From Streptomyces himalayensis subsp. himalayensis (GTDB lineage: Bacteria > Actinomycetota > Actinomycetes > Streptomycetales > Streptomycetaceae), in assembly GCF_013778455.1 (NCBI RefSeq), contig NZ_JACEHE010000003.1, positions 310,001 to 374,000 of the forward strand: a stretch of 64,000 nucleotides of DNA, given 5' to 3'. Each line of letters begins with the position of its first letter. Within the stretch, counting starts at the first letter, position 1. This document shows positions 51,732-60,652 of this stretch, piece after piece. The translations under genes and the position numbers were made by a program. Under the pieces are notes generated by a model. That model worked only from the letters and a program-made list of their open reading frames with translations, had not been told where the DNA came from and made no database searches.

Positions 51732-52885
51732 GCGCGCACCACGGGGTCTTCCAGCGCGGCGGGGGTGGTACGCGCATCGCGTGCGGCTCCCGAGCGGACC
51801 AGGTCGATGAGGTTGCCGTAGTCCCGGGCGTCGGCGAGCGGGGAGAAGCCGCGGATGAGCAGGGTCGTGACGCCGAGGGACACATAGTCCAGCAGGGATT
51901 CGGCGACCTGCTCGTAGCTGCCCACCAGCGCCGTGGAGTTGCCCGCCGCACCGGTGGTCTTCGCGATCGCGGTCCACAGCCGCTTGTCGTGTACCTCGCC
52001 CTGAGCCGCGTACTCCAGAAGGCGCTGGGAGCCGCGCTGCTCGCTGTGGTCGATGTTGAAGGCCTTGCGCAGCTCGCCGAAGCGCTCGTTGGTCAGCCGC
52101 AGGATCTCCCGGGCGCGCTCCCATGCCTCTGTCTCGGTCGCGGCGGGAATGGGCCGCAGGCTGACACTGAACCGCGGGTTGCGGCCGTACGGTGCGGCAG
52201 CGGCCCGCACCTCGCGGATGCGCTCGGCGATGCCGGCCAGCGGCTCACCCCAGAAGGCGTAGACGTCGGCGTGCTTGCCGCCGACGCGGATGGCGTCGGC
52301 GGAGGCGCCGCCGAAGTAGACGGGGATGGGTGCGGCGGGACGCACGGCGGAGAAGCCGCCCTTGACCTGGTAGAACTCGCCGTCGTGGTCGAAGGGTTCG
52401 GTGGCGGTCCATTCCTTGCGGACCACGTCCAGGAAGTCGTCGGTGCGGCGGTATCGGGTCGGCTTGTCGGTGAAGTCGCCGTCGCGGGCCTGGTCGGCGT
52501 CGTCGCCGCCTGTGATGACGTGCAGGGCGACCCGTCCGGGATGGAAGGCGTCGAGGGTGGCGAACTTGCGGGCTGCCAGCGTCGGGGCGACGAAGCCTGG
52601 GCGGTGCGCGAGCAGGACTCCAAGGCCCTGGGTGTGGGTGAGGACCTGGTCGGCGACGGTGAAGCCGTCGGGGCTCGCCGAGGAATGGGCGACCAGGACC
52701 CGGTCGAAGCCGGACGCCTCGTGAACGCGGGCGACCTCGCGTACGTAGTCGGGCTGGACGACGGGACCGGGGGCGTGGCCCGCAACCGGCTGCGGGGAGC
52801 CGCCGTTGCGGGTGGCGGTGGGTGTGGCGGGACCGCTCTCGCTGGTCTCCTGGGTGGCGGCGAAGCCTATGAATTCGATGGCCAT
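51728..52885 (-). CDS. SsuD-like LLM flavin-dependent monooxygenase
   Basis: A 385-residue paralogue of 46742-47881: VLLAHRPGFVAPTLAARKFA, LDAFHPGRVALHVITGGDDA, YFGGASADAIRVGGKHADVY, AFWGEPLAGI, NSTALVGSYEQVAESLLDY. An insert of about 20 residues after the first strand (ATPTATRNGGSPQPVAGHAP) distinguishes it. Two such enzymes in one operon suggest successive oxidations or two substrate classes. ATGA overlap with the molybdoenzyme gene; 76 bases downstream of the ATPase gene. Confidence 0.88.
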   Translation of the reverse strand: MAIEFIGFAATQETSESGPATPTATRNGGSPQPVAGHAPGPVVQPDYVREVARVHEASGFDRVLVAHSSASPDGFTVADQVLTHTQGLGVLLAHRPGFVAPTLAARKFATLDAFHPGRVALHVITGGDDADQARDGDFTDKPTRYRRTDDFLDVVRKEWTATEPFDHDGEFYQVKGGFSAVRPAAPIPVYFGGASADAIRVGGKHADVYAFWGEPLAGIAERIREVRAAAAPYGRNPRFSVSLRPIPAATETEAWERAREILRLTNERFGELRKAFNIDHSEQRGSQRLLEYAAQGEVHDKRLWTAIAKTTGAAGNSTALVGSYEQVAESLLDYVSLGVTTLLIRGFSPLADARDYGNLIDLVRSGAARDARTTPAALEDPVVRA

Positions 52886-52961
52886 GGTGGCGTGACTCCG
52901 GGATGGTCGAAGGGATGGGGGCGGGGCGGCGGATACGCCGGGTGCCGTTGCGAAGGGCGGC

Positions 52962-54077
52962 TCAGCCGAGACGCGCGCGCCACGAACCGGCGTGGTGGCA
53001 GACGACGGTGTGCCCCGCGGCCGAGGCCTCGTCTCCGGCCGATGCTTCGGGCGCCCCGCTCTCGTGGTCCTGCGGCACCGAAGGTCCTCCTACGGCCGCC
53101 GGTCGTGGCTCCGTGCGGCATGCGTCGTCGGCGAACCGGCAGCGCGGCGCGAAGACACAGCCCACGTCGTCCGGCCACGGGTCGCGTCCCACCGGTGCAC
53201 GCAACTCCGCAGGCAGCAGCCGGTGTCCGGAGCGCACGCTGGGTGCGGAGGCGGTGAGCAGCGCCGTGTACGGATGCCGTGGGTACTCCAGCACCTCGCT
53301 GATGGGCCCCTGTTCGACGAGTCGGCCTCGGTAGAGGACGGCCACTCGGTCGGCGATCCCCGCCAGGGAACCGAGATCGTGGGAGATGACGACGACGGCG
53401 AGCCCGAGTTCGCGGCGGAGCCGGTCGAGGAGGCCGAGGACGAGGTTGCGGTTGGAGGCGTCCAGAGCGCTGACGGGTTCGTCGCTGAGCAGCAGCTGCG
53501 GCCGGGTGACGATCGCCCGGGCCAGTGACACGCGCTGGCGCTGTCCGCCGGAGATCTGCCCGGGGGTGCGCGACCCGATCTCCGCGGCGTCCAGTCCGAC
53601 CAGGCTCAGCGCCTCCTCGGCCCGCACCGCTCGCTCCTGGCGGCTCAGCGCGCCGATCGCCGCGAACGGCTCGGCCACGATCTGGCGGACAGTGAGGTCG
53701 GGGTCCTGGGACCGCAGCGGGTCCTGGAACATGTACTGGACGCGTCCCGAGCGGCGGAAGTCCCGCAGCTCGCTCCGGCCGAGGGCAGTCAGGTCGCGGC
53801 CGTCGAACTGGATGCTGCCCGCGTCGGGGCGGACCAGTCCGACCGTGGCGCGTGCGAGCGTCGTCTTCCCGGAACCGGTCTCGCCGATGATGCCGACGAT
53901 CTCCCCCGCCCGCACGGTGAGGCCGACGTCGGCCAGCACACGCGTGCGCCGGGCCGAGCCGCGTACGACAGCCCGGCGGCCGTAGGACACACCGAGCCCC
54001 GTGATCTCCAGCAGCGGCGCCGTGCTGCCGGACTCGGAGGCCTCTGCGCTGCGGTCGGTGGCCAGGGTGCTGCTCAC
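52962..54077 (-). CDS. ABC transporter ATPase (DppF/OppF-like)
   Basis: 371 residues with Walker A GETGSGKTTLARA, Q-loop MFQDPLRSQDPDLTV, signature ISGGQRQRVSLARA, Walker B LLLSDEPVSALDAS and H-loop VVISHDLGSLAG, then the Opp C-terminal extension HPYTALLTASAPSVRSGH and GCVFAPRCRFADDAC. Drives uptake together with the second ATPase and two permeases. GTG at 54077 behind AAGGAG; GTGA overlap upstream. Confidence 0.93.
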   Translation of the reverse strand: MSSTLATDRSAEASESGSTAPLLEITGLGVSYGRRAVVRGSARRTRVLADVGLTVRAGEIVGIIGETGSGKTTLARATVGLVRPDAGSIQFDGRDLTALGRSELRDFRRSGRVQYMFQDPLRSQDPDLTVRQIVAEPFAAIGALSRQERAVRAEEALSLVGLDAAEIGSRTPGQISGGQRQRVSLARAIVTRPQLLLSDEPVSALDASNRNLVLGLLDRLRRELGLAVVVISHDLGSLAGIADRVAVLYRGRLVEQGPISEVLEYPRHPYTALLTASAPSVRSGHRLLPAELRAPVGRDPWPDDVGCVFAPRCRFADDACRTEPRPAAVGGPSVPQDHESGAPEASAGDEASAAGHTVVCHHAGSWRARLG

Positions 54078-55252
54078 AGGGCCGCTCCTTGCGGTACAGG
54101 CAGGCCGGGGTCGGCCGCGGCGGCCGAGCGTGTCTCGCCGGACGGGCCGGCGGGGCGCAGGCAGCGCGCCCGGCGGCCGCCGTCGAGCGTGCGCAGCGCG
54201 ACGGGCCCGGCGGTGCACTCCTTCGTCACGTACGCGCAGCGGTCGGCGAAGCGGCAGCCCGGCAGGTCCGCGCCCGTCTCGGGCGGTCGGCCGGGGATGA
54301 TGTCGAGTTCCCGGCGCCCCCAGTCGCCGATGGACGCAACGCGCAGCAGCGCTTCGGTGTACGGGTGCGCGGGCGCGGCCAGGACCTCGGTGGTCGGGCC
54401 GTCCTCGACGATCTCGCCCGCGTACATCACGACGACGCGGTCGCAGCTCTCGGCGACCACGGCGAGGTCGTGCGTGACCAGGAGCAGCGCGAGGCCCTGT
54501 TCCTTGCGGAGGCTCTGGAGCAGTTCAAGGATCTCTGCCTGGATGACGACGTCGAGAGCGGTGGTCGCCTCGTCGGCGATGAGGAGTTCCGGTTCGCATG
54601 AGACGGCGATGGCGATGAGGACGCGCTGCAGCATGCCGCCGGACAGCTCGTGCGGGTACTGGTGGTAGAGCTCGGCGGGACGATGCAGTCCGACGGCGGC
54701 GAACAGTTCCACGGCGCGGGCGTATGCCTCGGACCGCGACAGGCCCCGTCCCACGCGCAGTTGCTCGGCGAGCTGGCCGCCGACAGTGAGCGAGGGATTG
54801 AGGTACGAGGCGGGGTCCTGGAAGACGGCGCCGATGCGGCGGCCTCGTATCGCGTTCCATTGCTTGCGGGGGAGCGCCGTCAGTTCGGCGGACTCGGACG
54901 CCGGCAGCGTGGCGACGTCCGCATCCGTGGCCCCGTCTGCGGCCGTGTCCGTGCTGGGAGAGAGCGTGATCCGTCCGTCCGCGACCCGGCATCCGGGCGG
55001 CAGCACTCCCAGCACGGAGCGGCACGTCAGGCTCTTGCCGCTGCCCGACTCCCCCACCAGGCCGACCGCTTCACCGCGCGCCAGGCTGAACGACACGTCG
55101 CGTACGGCTCGTACGGTTCGGCCGATGGTGACGTCCAGGCCCTCGACGGTGAGTACGGGGGCCGCGGAGGCGGGCACGTGGGTGTGCGCGCCGGTGCTGG
55201 GGGCGCTCTCCGCACGCAGCGGCTCAACCGTTGCTTCAGCCGGTCGTGACAC
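54074..55252 (-). CDS. ABC transporter ATPase (DppD/OppD-like)
   Basis: 392 residues: Walker A GESGSGKSLTCRSVLG, Q-loop VFQDPASYLNPSLTVG, signature LSGGMLQRVLIAIA, Walker B LLIADEATTALDVV, H-loop VTHDLAVVAESCD, and Opp-type HPYTEALLRVASIGDWG plus GCRFADRCAYVTKECTAG. A low-complexity insert (about TDTAADGATDADVATLPASE) lies between Walker A and the Q-loop. The GTG at 55252 overlaps the permease gene by 17 bases; the start is not certain. Confidence 0.92.
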   Translation of the reverse strand: MSRPAEATVEPLRAESAPSTGAHTHVPASAAPVLTVEGLDVTIGRTVRAVRDVSFSLARGEAVGLVGESGSGKSLTCRSVLGVLPPGCRVADGRITLSPSTDTAADGATDADVATLPASESAELTALPRKQWNAIRGRRIGAVFQDPASYLNPSLTVGGQLAEQLRVGRGLSRSEAYARAVELFAAVGLHRPAELYHQYPHELSGGMLQRVLIAIAVSCEPELLIADEATTALDVVIQAEILELLQSLRKEQGLALLLVTHDLAVVAESCDRVVVMYAGEIVEDGPTTEVLAAPAHPYTEALLRVASIGDWGRRELDIIPGRPPETGADLPGCRFADRCAYVTKECTAGPVALRTLDGGRRARCLRPAGPSGETRSAAAADPGLPVPQGAAL

Positions 55253-56282
55253 GGTGCTCGGCCTCCTCTGGCTGTTCGATGTGGGTCCGCGCGACGGTCG
55301 CCGCCGCGTTGGCATGGTCCTCAGACGGCAGCTCGGGATCCTCCGATGGCGTCGCACGATTCGCGGAACGTCCTTGCGTTTCCGGGGAGTTGAGTGGTTC
55401 ACGGTCCTCGGTCACCAAGGCAGGAGCCGTGCCCTCGGCCCTCGGCGGCTTCCCCAGCTCATCGGCCGTGGGAGCTCCGCTGTCGCGGATCGCGTCCGCG
55501 AGCAGGTTGAGCGCACCGACGGTGATCATGATCGCGGCGCCCGGGATGAGCGGCGCCCAGGGCTGCTGAGCCAGATAGCCGAGGTCGGACGCGAGCATCC
55601 CGCCCCACGTGGGCGCGGGCGGCTGGACACCGAGACCGAGGAAGGTCAGCGACGATACGACGAGCAGGGCCTGCCCGACCGTCTGCGCCGTGGTCACCGC
55701 GATGGTCGGGAGGATCTTGCCCCAGACGTGGGTGCGCAGGATCCACCAGCGCGACGCGCCCATCAGCTCGGCGGCCTCCACGTACTGCGCCTGCTTCAGG
55801 CCGAGCGCTGCCGCCCGCGTGACGCGGAAGTACAACGGTGCGAACAGCACGCCGAGTGCCAGCATCGCCTGGTGCATGCCGTTGCCCAGCGCCCCGACCA
55901 CCGCGATCGCGAAGACCGTGAACGGCATGATCATCAATGTGTCGGCGGCCCGCTGCGTGGTCCACTCCACGGTCCGGCCCAGCCACACGGACGCGACGCC
56001 CGGGATGACGCCCAGCAGCATCGCGGCCGCCACCGCCTCCAGCGCACCGGCGATCGACAGCCCGGTACCGGCGATCAGCCTGCTGAGGACGTCCCGTCCG
56101 AGATAGTCGGTGCCCAGCAGATGTGCGGCGCTGGGCCCTTGCAGCATGTCCGCGGGATGCTGGGCCAGCGGGTCGTCGGGCGCGAACGCACCGCCGGCGA
56201 CGGCGAGCACCGCGACCACGGCGAGCACGGCCAGCGCGATACGGGCCGAGCGCTGGCGCCAGGTGAGACGGAGAACCCTCAT
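55236..56282 (-). CDS. ABC transporter permease (DppC-like)
   Basis: 348 residues: first membrane helix IALAVLAVVAVLAVAGGAFA, LLGTDYLGRDVLSRLIAGTG (DppC landmark), EAAELMGASRWWILRTHVWG (EAA loop contacting the ATPase), then SSLTFLGLGVQPPAPTWGGM. About 75 hydrophilic C-terminal residues after the last helix (GKPPRAEGTAPAL onward) are unusual for the family and probably disordered. ATGA overlap with the other permease gene. Confidence 0.92.
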   Translation of the reverse strand: MRVLRLTWRQRSARIALAVLAVVAVLAVAGGAFAPDDPLAQHPADMLQGPSAAHLLGTDYLGRDVLSRLIAGTGLSIAGALEAVAAAMLLGVIPGVASVWLGRTVEWTTQRAADTLMIMPFTVFAIAVVGALGNGMHQAMLALGVLFAPLYFRVTRAAALGLKQAQYVEAAELMGASRWWILRTHVWGKILPTIAVTTAQTVGQALLVVSSLTFLGLGVQPPAPTWGGMLASDLGYLAQQPWAPLIPGAAIMITVGALNLLADAIRDSGAPTADELGKPPRAEGTAPALVTEDREPLNSPETQGRSANRATPSEDPELPSEDHANAAATVARTHIEQPEEAEHRVTTG

Positions 56283-57394
56283 GCGCCGCCTCCCTCGGCC
56301 GGTGCGGTCCGGGCGCGTCCGCCCCTGTTCCTGCGTGCGGCGGGGTTGAGCGCGGCGAGCGCGGCGTTGACCGCGACGTTCGCGACGAGCACGACGGCCA
56401 CGGTGACCAGGAGGGCGCCCTGGACGACGGGGATGTCGTGCCGCTCCGCCGCCTGCAACGACAGTTGCGCGATCCCTGGCAGATTGAAGATCTTCTCGGT
56501 GACGACGGCACCGCCGAGGATCACCGGCACGCTCATGCCGAGGACGGTCAGCGCCGGTCCTGCGGCATTGCGCAGCACATGCCCGAACAGCACCCTGCGG
56601 GCGGAGTATCCACGCATCTCGGCGCCGGTGACGTAGTTCTCGCGCAGGGCCCCCACCAGCGAGGTGCGCAGCTGCCGGGCGATGGAGGCGGCGGCGTCCA
56701 GGCTCAGCGCGAAGGCGGGCAGGATCGCGTACCGCAGCCACTGCCCGACCCCGGCGTTCAGCGGTTCGTAGCCGCCCGTGGGCAGCGCGCCGAACTGCAC
56801 GGCGAAGACGACGATGAGCACGATGCCGATCAGGAACGGCGGAAGAGTCGACAGCACCGAGCAGACGAGCGTGACGGTCCGGTCGATACGGCCACCGCTG
56901 TGGAGAGCCGCGGCGATACCGGCGCCTCCGCCGATCACCACAGCGAGCAGCAGTGCGAGGCCGGCGATGGACAGGTCGACGGGCAGTGCCTGCGCGATGC
57001 TGTCCGCCACCGGCACACCGGTGAACCACGACACGCCGAGATCACCGCTGAGAGCGCTCCCGAGCCATGTCACGTACTGCACGTACAGCGGGCGGTCCAG
57101 GCCGAACTGGGCTTCCATCCGGGCGATGTCGGCCGGTGTGGCGAGGTCGCCGAGGACGGCGGCGGCCGGGTTGGCGTCGGACAGAGCACCGAGTGCGAAG
57201 GTGAGCAGGGAGGCAAGGACGAACACCGTGGCGGTGACGACAAGGAGTCGGCCGAGCGGGCGGGGCGCCGCGGTGAGGCGCCTGAACAGCGACTCCCGTA
57301 CGCGCGGCCGTGCTGCCGGCCCGGCGGGAGACAGGCCCGGCCCCCGGCCTGCATGCCCCGGGCCCCGGCCGGTCAGCGTTGCGGGAGCGGTCAT
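56279..57394 (-). CDS. ABC transporter permease (DppB-like)
   Basis: 371 residues: LLVVTATVFVLASLLTFALG (first helix), FGLDRPLYVQYVTWLGSALS, GDLGVSWFTGVPVADSIAQA, STLPPFLIGIVLIVVFAVQF, and EMRGYSARRVLFGHVLRNAA as EAA loop, then VVTEKIFNLPGIAQLSLQAA. Typical DppB arrangement. The 40 residues before the first helix are Gly/Pro/Arg-rich. ATGA overlap with the solute-binding-protein gene. Confidence 0.93.
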   Translation of the reverse strand: MTAPATLTGRGPGHAGRGPGLSPAGPAARPRVRESLFRRLTAAPRPLGRLLVVTATVFVLASLLTFALGALSDANPAAAVLGDLATPADIARMEAQFGLDRPLYVQYVTWLGSALSGDLGVSWFTGVPVADSIAQALPVDLSIAGLALLLAVVIGGGAGIAAALHSGGRIDRTVTLVCSVLSTLPPFLIGIVLIVVFAVQFGALPTGGYEPLNAGVGQWLRYAILPAFALSLDAAASIARQLRTSLVGALRENYVTGAEMRGYSARRVLFGHVLRNAAGPALTVLGMSVPVILGGAVVTEKIFNLPGIAQLSLQAAERHDIPVVQGALLVTVAVVLVANVAVNAALAALNPAARRNRGGRARTAPAEGGGA

Positions 57395-59013
57395 GAGACG
57401 GTGACCCCCTCGAACCGCTGGACGACGGTGTAGGCCGGGATCTCGGAGACCTTGGGATTGCGGGCCAGGATGCGCGGCACGGTGTACAGGAACACGTTCG
57501 GCATGGTGCGCACCGCGATGCCCGTCGCCTTCTGCAGCACCTCCGGGTACTCCGGCGCGTCGAGCGGCGTACGGCGGACGACGTCGAGAGCCTTCTCGAG
57601 CTCGGATGAGGTGGTGCGCCCCGGGTTCATCAATCCTTCCTCGCCGAAGAGCACCTGGAAGGCCTGCGTGGCGGAGTCGCGTCCCGCGAACTGGTCGACG
57701 TACAGGGCCTTGCTGCGCTGGATGTAGACGATCTGCGTGGCCTGGTCCGAGGGAATGGCCTCAAGGGTTGCGGTGATCCCGACCTTCTTCAGCTGAGCCT
57801 GGATCAGCTCCGGGACGCCTTCGGCCTTCTGCGCCGACAGCGTGATCTTCAGCCCGTCCGCATAGCCGGCCTTGGCCAGCAGCTCCTTGGCCTTCTCCGG
57901 GTCGTACGGGAACAGCTTGTCGAGCGCGTCGTCGTGGCCCGCATAGCCGCTGGGGAAGGGCTGGCGGGTGACCTCTCCGTAGCCGAAGGCAGCGGTCTTC
58001 AGGAGCTCTTCGCGGTCGATCGCGTACTTCAGGGCAAGGGCGACGTCCGGGTCGGTGAAGGGCTTCTTGCCGATGTGCACATCGAGGACGGCCACCACCA
58101 TCGACGGGATGACCTGGACCTCCAGGCCGGCGGCCTTGGCGGCCTTGACCTGGCTGCCAGGTATCTGTGCGACGTTGTACTGCCCGGACTGCAGCGCCGC
58201 GACGACCGTCGAGGGCTCAGGAAGCGGGTGGAGCTCGAAGTTCTCTGTCTTGATCTGGCCGGCGTCCCAGTAGGCCGGGTTGCGGCGCAGGACCGCCTTG
58301 GAGTTCTCGACGTACGAGACGAGGGTGTACGGCCCGGCGCCGGCGGGTTTCGTGGAAAGGCTCGCGGCGTCCTTCTCGAGGACCTTCGGGTTGACGATCA
58401 TGCCGGTCTTGCCTGCGAGCAGGGCGGGAATCTGGAAGTCGGGTGCGGCCAGCCGCAGTTCGATGGTGTGCTCGTCGAGCGCGGTCACCTTCTCGACCCC
58501 GATCAGCTGGGCGGCCACCAGGGACTTCTCGTAGTCGCGGCCTCGCTCGAGGCTCTTCTTCACGGCGGTGGCGTCAATGGGGCTGCCGTCGCTGAACGTC
58601 TCTCCCGAACGGAGGGTGAAGGTCACGACGGTGCCGTCGTCGTTGTACTTCCACGACTTGGCCAGGGCGGGCACGGCGACGCCCTTGGGGTCGAGCTTCG
58701 TCAGCGCCGCATAGACAAGGGAGAGCGCGTGCACGTCCCACCCGGCCGACGAGGTGACCGGGTCCCATGAAGTGGGCAGCGCCCAGCCCCACTTGAGGGT
58801 TCCGCCGTCGCTCTTGGCGGCCGAGGTGGACTGTCCTCCGCAGGCGGTCAGGGCGAGGGTGGCCCCGGCTCCGAGCGACAGTCCGAGGAAGGAACGCCGG
58901 TCCAGGGCCTTCAGGGCCGGAAGACTGTCGTGGCGCGGGCTGTCCGCGTCAGCACCCTCGAAAGGCGACCGGCGGGACGGTTCCGAGGTGGAGGGCGAGC
59001 GAAACTTCGGCAT
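57391..59013 (-). CDS. Solute-binding lipoprotein, family 5 (Tat-exported)
   Basis: 540 residues. A twin-arginine signal with lipobox, [20 protein letters not shown] followed by ACGG, puts Cys58 at the mature N-terminus, so a folded lipoprotein is probably exported by Tat. Then SBP_bac_5 features: [68 protein letters not shown] and [16 protein letters not shown]. Family members bind peptides, nickel, glutathione and other organic solutes. First structural gene of the operon, 438 bases downstream of a sulfur-type leader peptide. Ligand unknown; an organosulfur compound is inferred. Confidence 0.93.
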   Translation of the reverse strand: MPKFRSPSTSEPSRRSPFEGADADSPRHDSLPALKALDRRSFLGLSLGAGATLALTACGGQSTSAAKSDGGTLKWGWALPTSWDPVTSSAGWDVHALSLVYAALTKLDPKGVAVPALAKSWKYNDDGTVVTFTLRSGETFSDGSPIDATAVKKSLERGRDYEKSLVAAQLIGVEKVTALDEHTIELRLAAPDFQIPALLAGKTGMIVNPKVLEKDAASLSTKPAGAGPYTLVSYVENSKAVLRRNPAYWDAGQIKTENFELHPLPEPSTVVAALQSGQYNVAQIPGSQVKAAKAAGLEVQVIPSMVVAVLDVHIGKKPFTDPDVALALKYAIDREELLKTAAFGYGEVTRQPFPSGYAGHDDALDKLFPYDPEKAKELLAKAGYADGLKITLSAQKAEGVPELIQAQLKKVGITATLEAIPSDQATQIVYIQRSKALYVDQFAGRDSATQAFQVLFGEEGLMNPGRTTSSELEKALDVVRRTPLDAPEYPEVLQKATGIAVRTMPNVFLYTVPRILARNPKVSEIPAYTVVQRFEGVTVS

Positions 59014-59451
59014 GGAAGCGCACCTTTCTGGGCCGCGCCGTTGTGAGACGGGTACGCGGGCGGGCCGTGGAGCGCCCGGTCGGCGGGGCGCGGGCGGGGA
59101 GGCGAGGGATGACAGGAGGCAGGACGGGCGAACGGGATGCCATACGGAGGCAGCCCGGGAGAGGTCGGCGGTGGCAGACGAAGGCGTCCGGCGATGACGG
59201 TCCGGCGTATCCGCCTGTGGGCGTCAGGCGGAGCGTCTGGATGGCCGCGGGCACGCACCGCCGCACCGCACTCCGCGTCAGAGGTGCGCTGTTCAGGGCG
59301 CCGATCATCTGATGCGGAATAGGTGATGCGTCACAAACAGGGATGGTTTTCAGGCCCCTTGGGCCTTCTACCGGCTACGGCGCTGTCCAACGAGGCAGCG
59401 CCGGGCGGGAGTCCCCAGATCCAGGGTGCGGAAGGCGCCGACCGGACCGGG
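59014..59451 (-). promoter_or_regulatory. Long untranslated leader of the sulfur-locus operon
   Basis: 438 bases between the leader peptide and the solute-binding-protein gene with no convincing gene. It holds hairpins: CGGCGCTG (59378-59385) with CAGCGCCG (59396-59403), and AGGCCC/GGGCCT around 59352-59366. Pairing with the leader-peptide region could form an attenuator, but I could not fold it and see no clear terminator T-tract. No riboswitch family was recognised. Confidence 0.45.
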
Positions 59452-59526
59452 TCAGCGACAGAGCGCGCTGGAGGTGCGTCGATAGTCCACGTAGCGGCAG
59501 ACCACGCCGGGATGCAGCGAAAGCAT
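59452..59526 (-). CDS. Leader peptide of the actinobacterial sulfur type
   Basis: A 24-codon open frame on the minus strand whose product ends YVDYRRTSSALCR. The arrangement (R/Y)VD....(S/T)SALC close to the stop matches the short leader peptides found upstream of sulfur-assimilation operons in Streptomyces, usually written HVDL.RVSSALC. A promoter-like TTGACA (59563-59558), 18-base spacer and GAGGAT (59539-59534) place the transcription start at about the A of the ATG, so the mRNA may be leaderless. Likely role: translation through the Cys codon senses cysteine supply. An identical-length relative lies at 62036-62110. Confidence 0.75.
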   Translation of the reverse strand: MLSLHPGVVCRYVDYRRTSSALCR

Positions 59527-59533
59527 GTCTCGT

Positions 59534-59587
59534 ATCCTCACGGCTGCGCACCCCCACTGTCAATGGACACCTTTAGGTGTCTCATTG
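59534..59587 (-). promoter_or_regulatory. Sulfur-locus promoter with palindromic operator
   Basis: The -35 box TTGACA (59563-59558) is overlapped by a palindrome: CAATGGACACC (59561-59571), TTTA, GGTGTC, T, CATTG (to 59587). The same half-site CAATGGACAC occurs at 61192-61201 upstream of the Rrf2 gene with TCCATT as the other arm. Overlap with the -35 box suggests repression, most simply by the Rrf2-family protein at 60649-61116. Confidence 0.65.
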
Positions 59588-59716
59588 TCCGAGACCCCGG
59601 CGACCTGCGCGTTCGCTCAATCCCCCGGCCGATGCAGGGCGTTCGCACGTCGGCTGCCGACATCGCTCTCGGGCGAACGGCGGCCGGAAACCGCTCCGGC
59701 CGACGACGACGCGACA

Positions 59717-60652
59717 TCAGCTCGTCCGGCGTGTCGCCGGATGGGTCTCGGCCTCCTCCGGGTGCAGCCACAACGGCCCGTTCGCCGTCTCCACCACGGT
59801 AGCACCGTGCGGCGGCTCCAAGGCGCCGGTCAGCAACTGGAGTTCGCGCCGGGTGACGCTGCGCCAGTGGTTCAACGCCGCTTCGGGGGACACGGCCTCC
59901 GGAGCGGGAAGCGGTGTCCCGGCCGCCGCGGCAGCCGCCTGGAGGTAGCTCGTCAGGGGCCTCCACCCCGGTACGCAGATCCGCCCGCCCGGGCCGTCGA
60001 ACAACAGCGTCGGCAGGGCATAGCGGCGCCCGTCGCCCACCTCTTTGGCGCGCCCTGGATGCGGCCCCGGCCCTTGCAGATCGCACACCTCGGCCAGGGG
60101 CCTGCGGGTCTCCGCCCAGTCGTCCCGCACCGCCGCACGCGCGTCGGCCACCGTCCGGTCGTCGAGCAGTTTCCGGATGTCGAGCCCCGGAACACCGCGT
60201 ATGGCCTCCTCCACACCCGCCGGAGTGTCCGCAGGCATGCCCAGCACGAACGTCGTCTCCCGCAGCCGGCGCAGTACGCGCTCCGCCACCCGCTCACCTT
60301 GTGCCTCGGCGGCCTTGGCCGCGATGGACGCGGGCCAGCTGGTGCGGCTCAGCCAGTGCAGACGGGCGGCATAGGGTGCGTGCGTGTGCTCGGCGACGCC
60401 CTTGATGAATCCCTCGTACCAGCGCGCCTCGGCATCGGAGTCGGGGGCCGGGTCGTCGTCCTCGTCGAAGAGGATGCCGAACACCCGCCGCCAACGCAGG
60501 TGAGGTGCCAAGCCGTGCCGCAGCAGACGGAAGACCGGTTCGGAGCCCCAGGCCCACGGGCAGGCGGGGTCGGTGAACTCGGTGACGTGTACGAGCGGTT
60601 GGGCAGCGGAGTCCGTCCCTGCTTCGCCCGTCTTCGCACCCCGCGTACTCAT
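59717..60652 (-). CDS. DsbA-fold (FrnE/HCCA isomerase-like) protein
   Basis: A 311-residue thioredoxin-fold protein: VTEFTDPACPWAWGSEPVFR at the N-terminus corresponds to the CxxC region of FrnE/DsbA-like proteins (usually DPVCPWCY), here with one Cys (DPACPWAW). Later RRYALPTLLFDGPGGRICVPG resembles the cis-Pro segment. A lone Cys argues for isomerase or glutathione-conjugate chemistry rather than disulfide exchange. ATGA overlap with the Rrf2 gene upstream; 190 bases to the sulfur-locus leader peptide. May handle thiol adducts from the sulfur pathway. Confidence 0.78.
   Translation of the reverse strand: MSTRGAKTGEAGTDSAAQPLVHVTEFTDPACPWAWGSEPVFRLLRHGLAPHLRWRRVFGILFDEDDDPAPDSDAEARWYEGFIKGVAEHTHAPYAARLHWLSRTSWPASIAAKAAEAQGERVAERVLRRLRETTFVLGMPADTPAGVEEAIRGVPGLDIRKLLDDRTVADARAAVRDDWAETRRPLAEVCDLQGPGPHPGRAKEVGDGRRYALPTLLFDGPGGRICVPGWRPLTSYLQAAAAAAGTPLPAPEAVSPEAALNHWRSVTRRELQLLTGALEPPHGATVVETANGPLWLHPEEAETHPATRRTS

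Noticed and set aside
59014..59308. Minus-strand open frames of 115-119 codons upstream of the solute-binding protein
   Set aside because: No ribosome site or domain; Pro/Arg-rich composition typical of GC-rich non-coding DNA.
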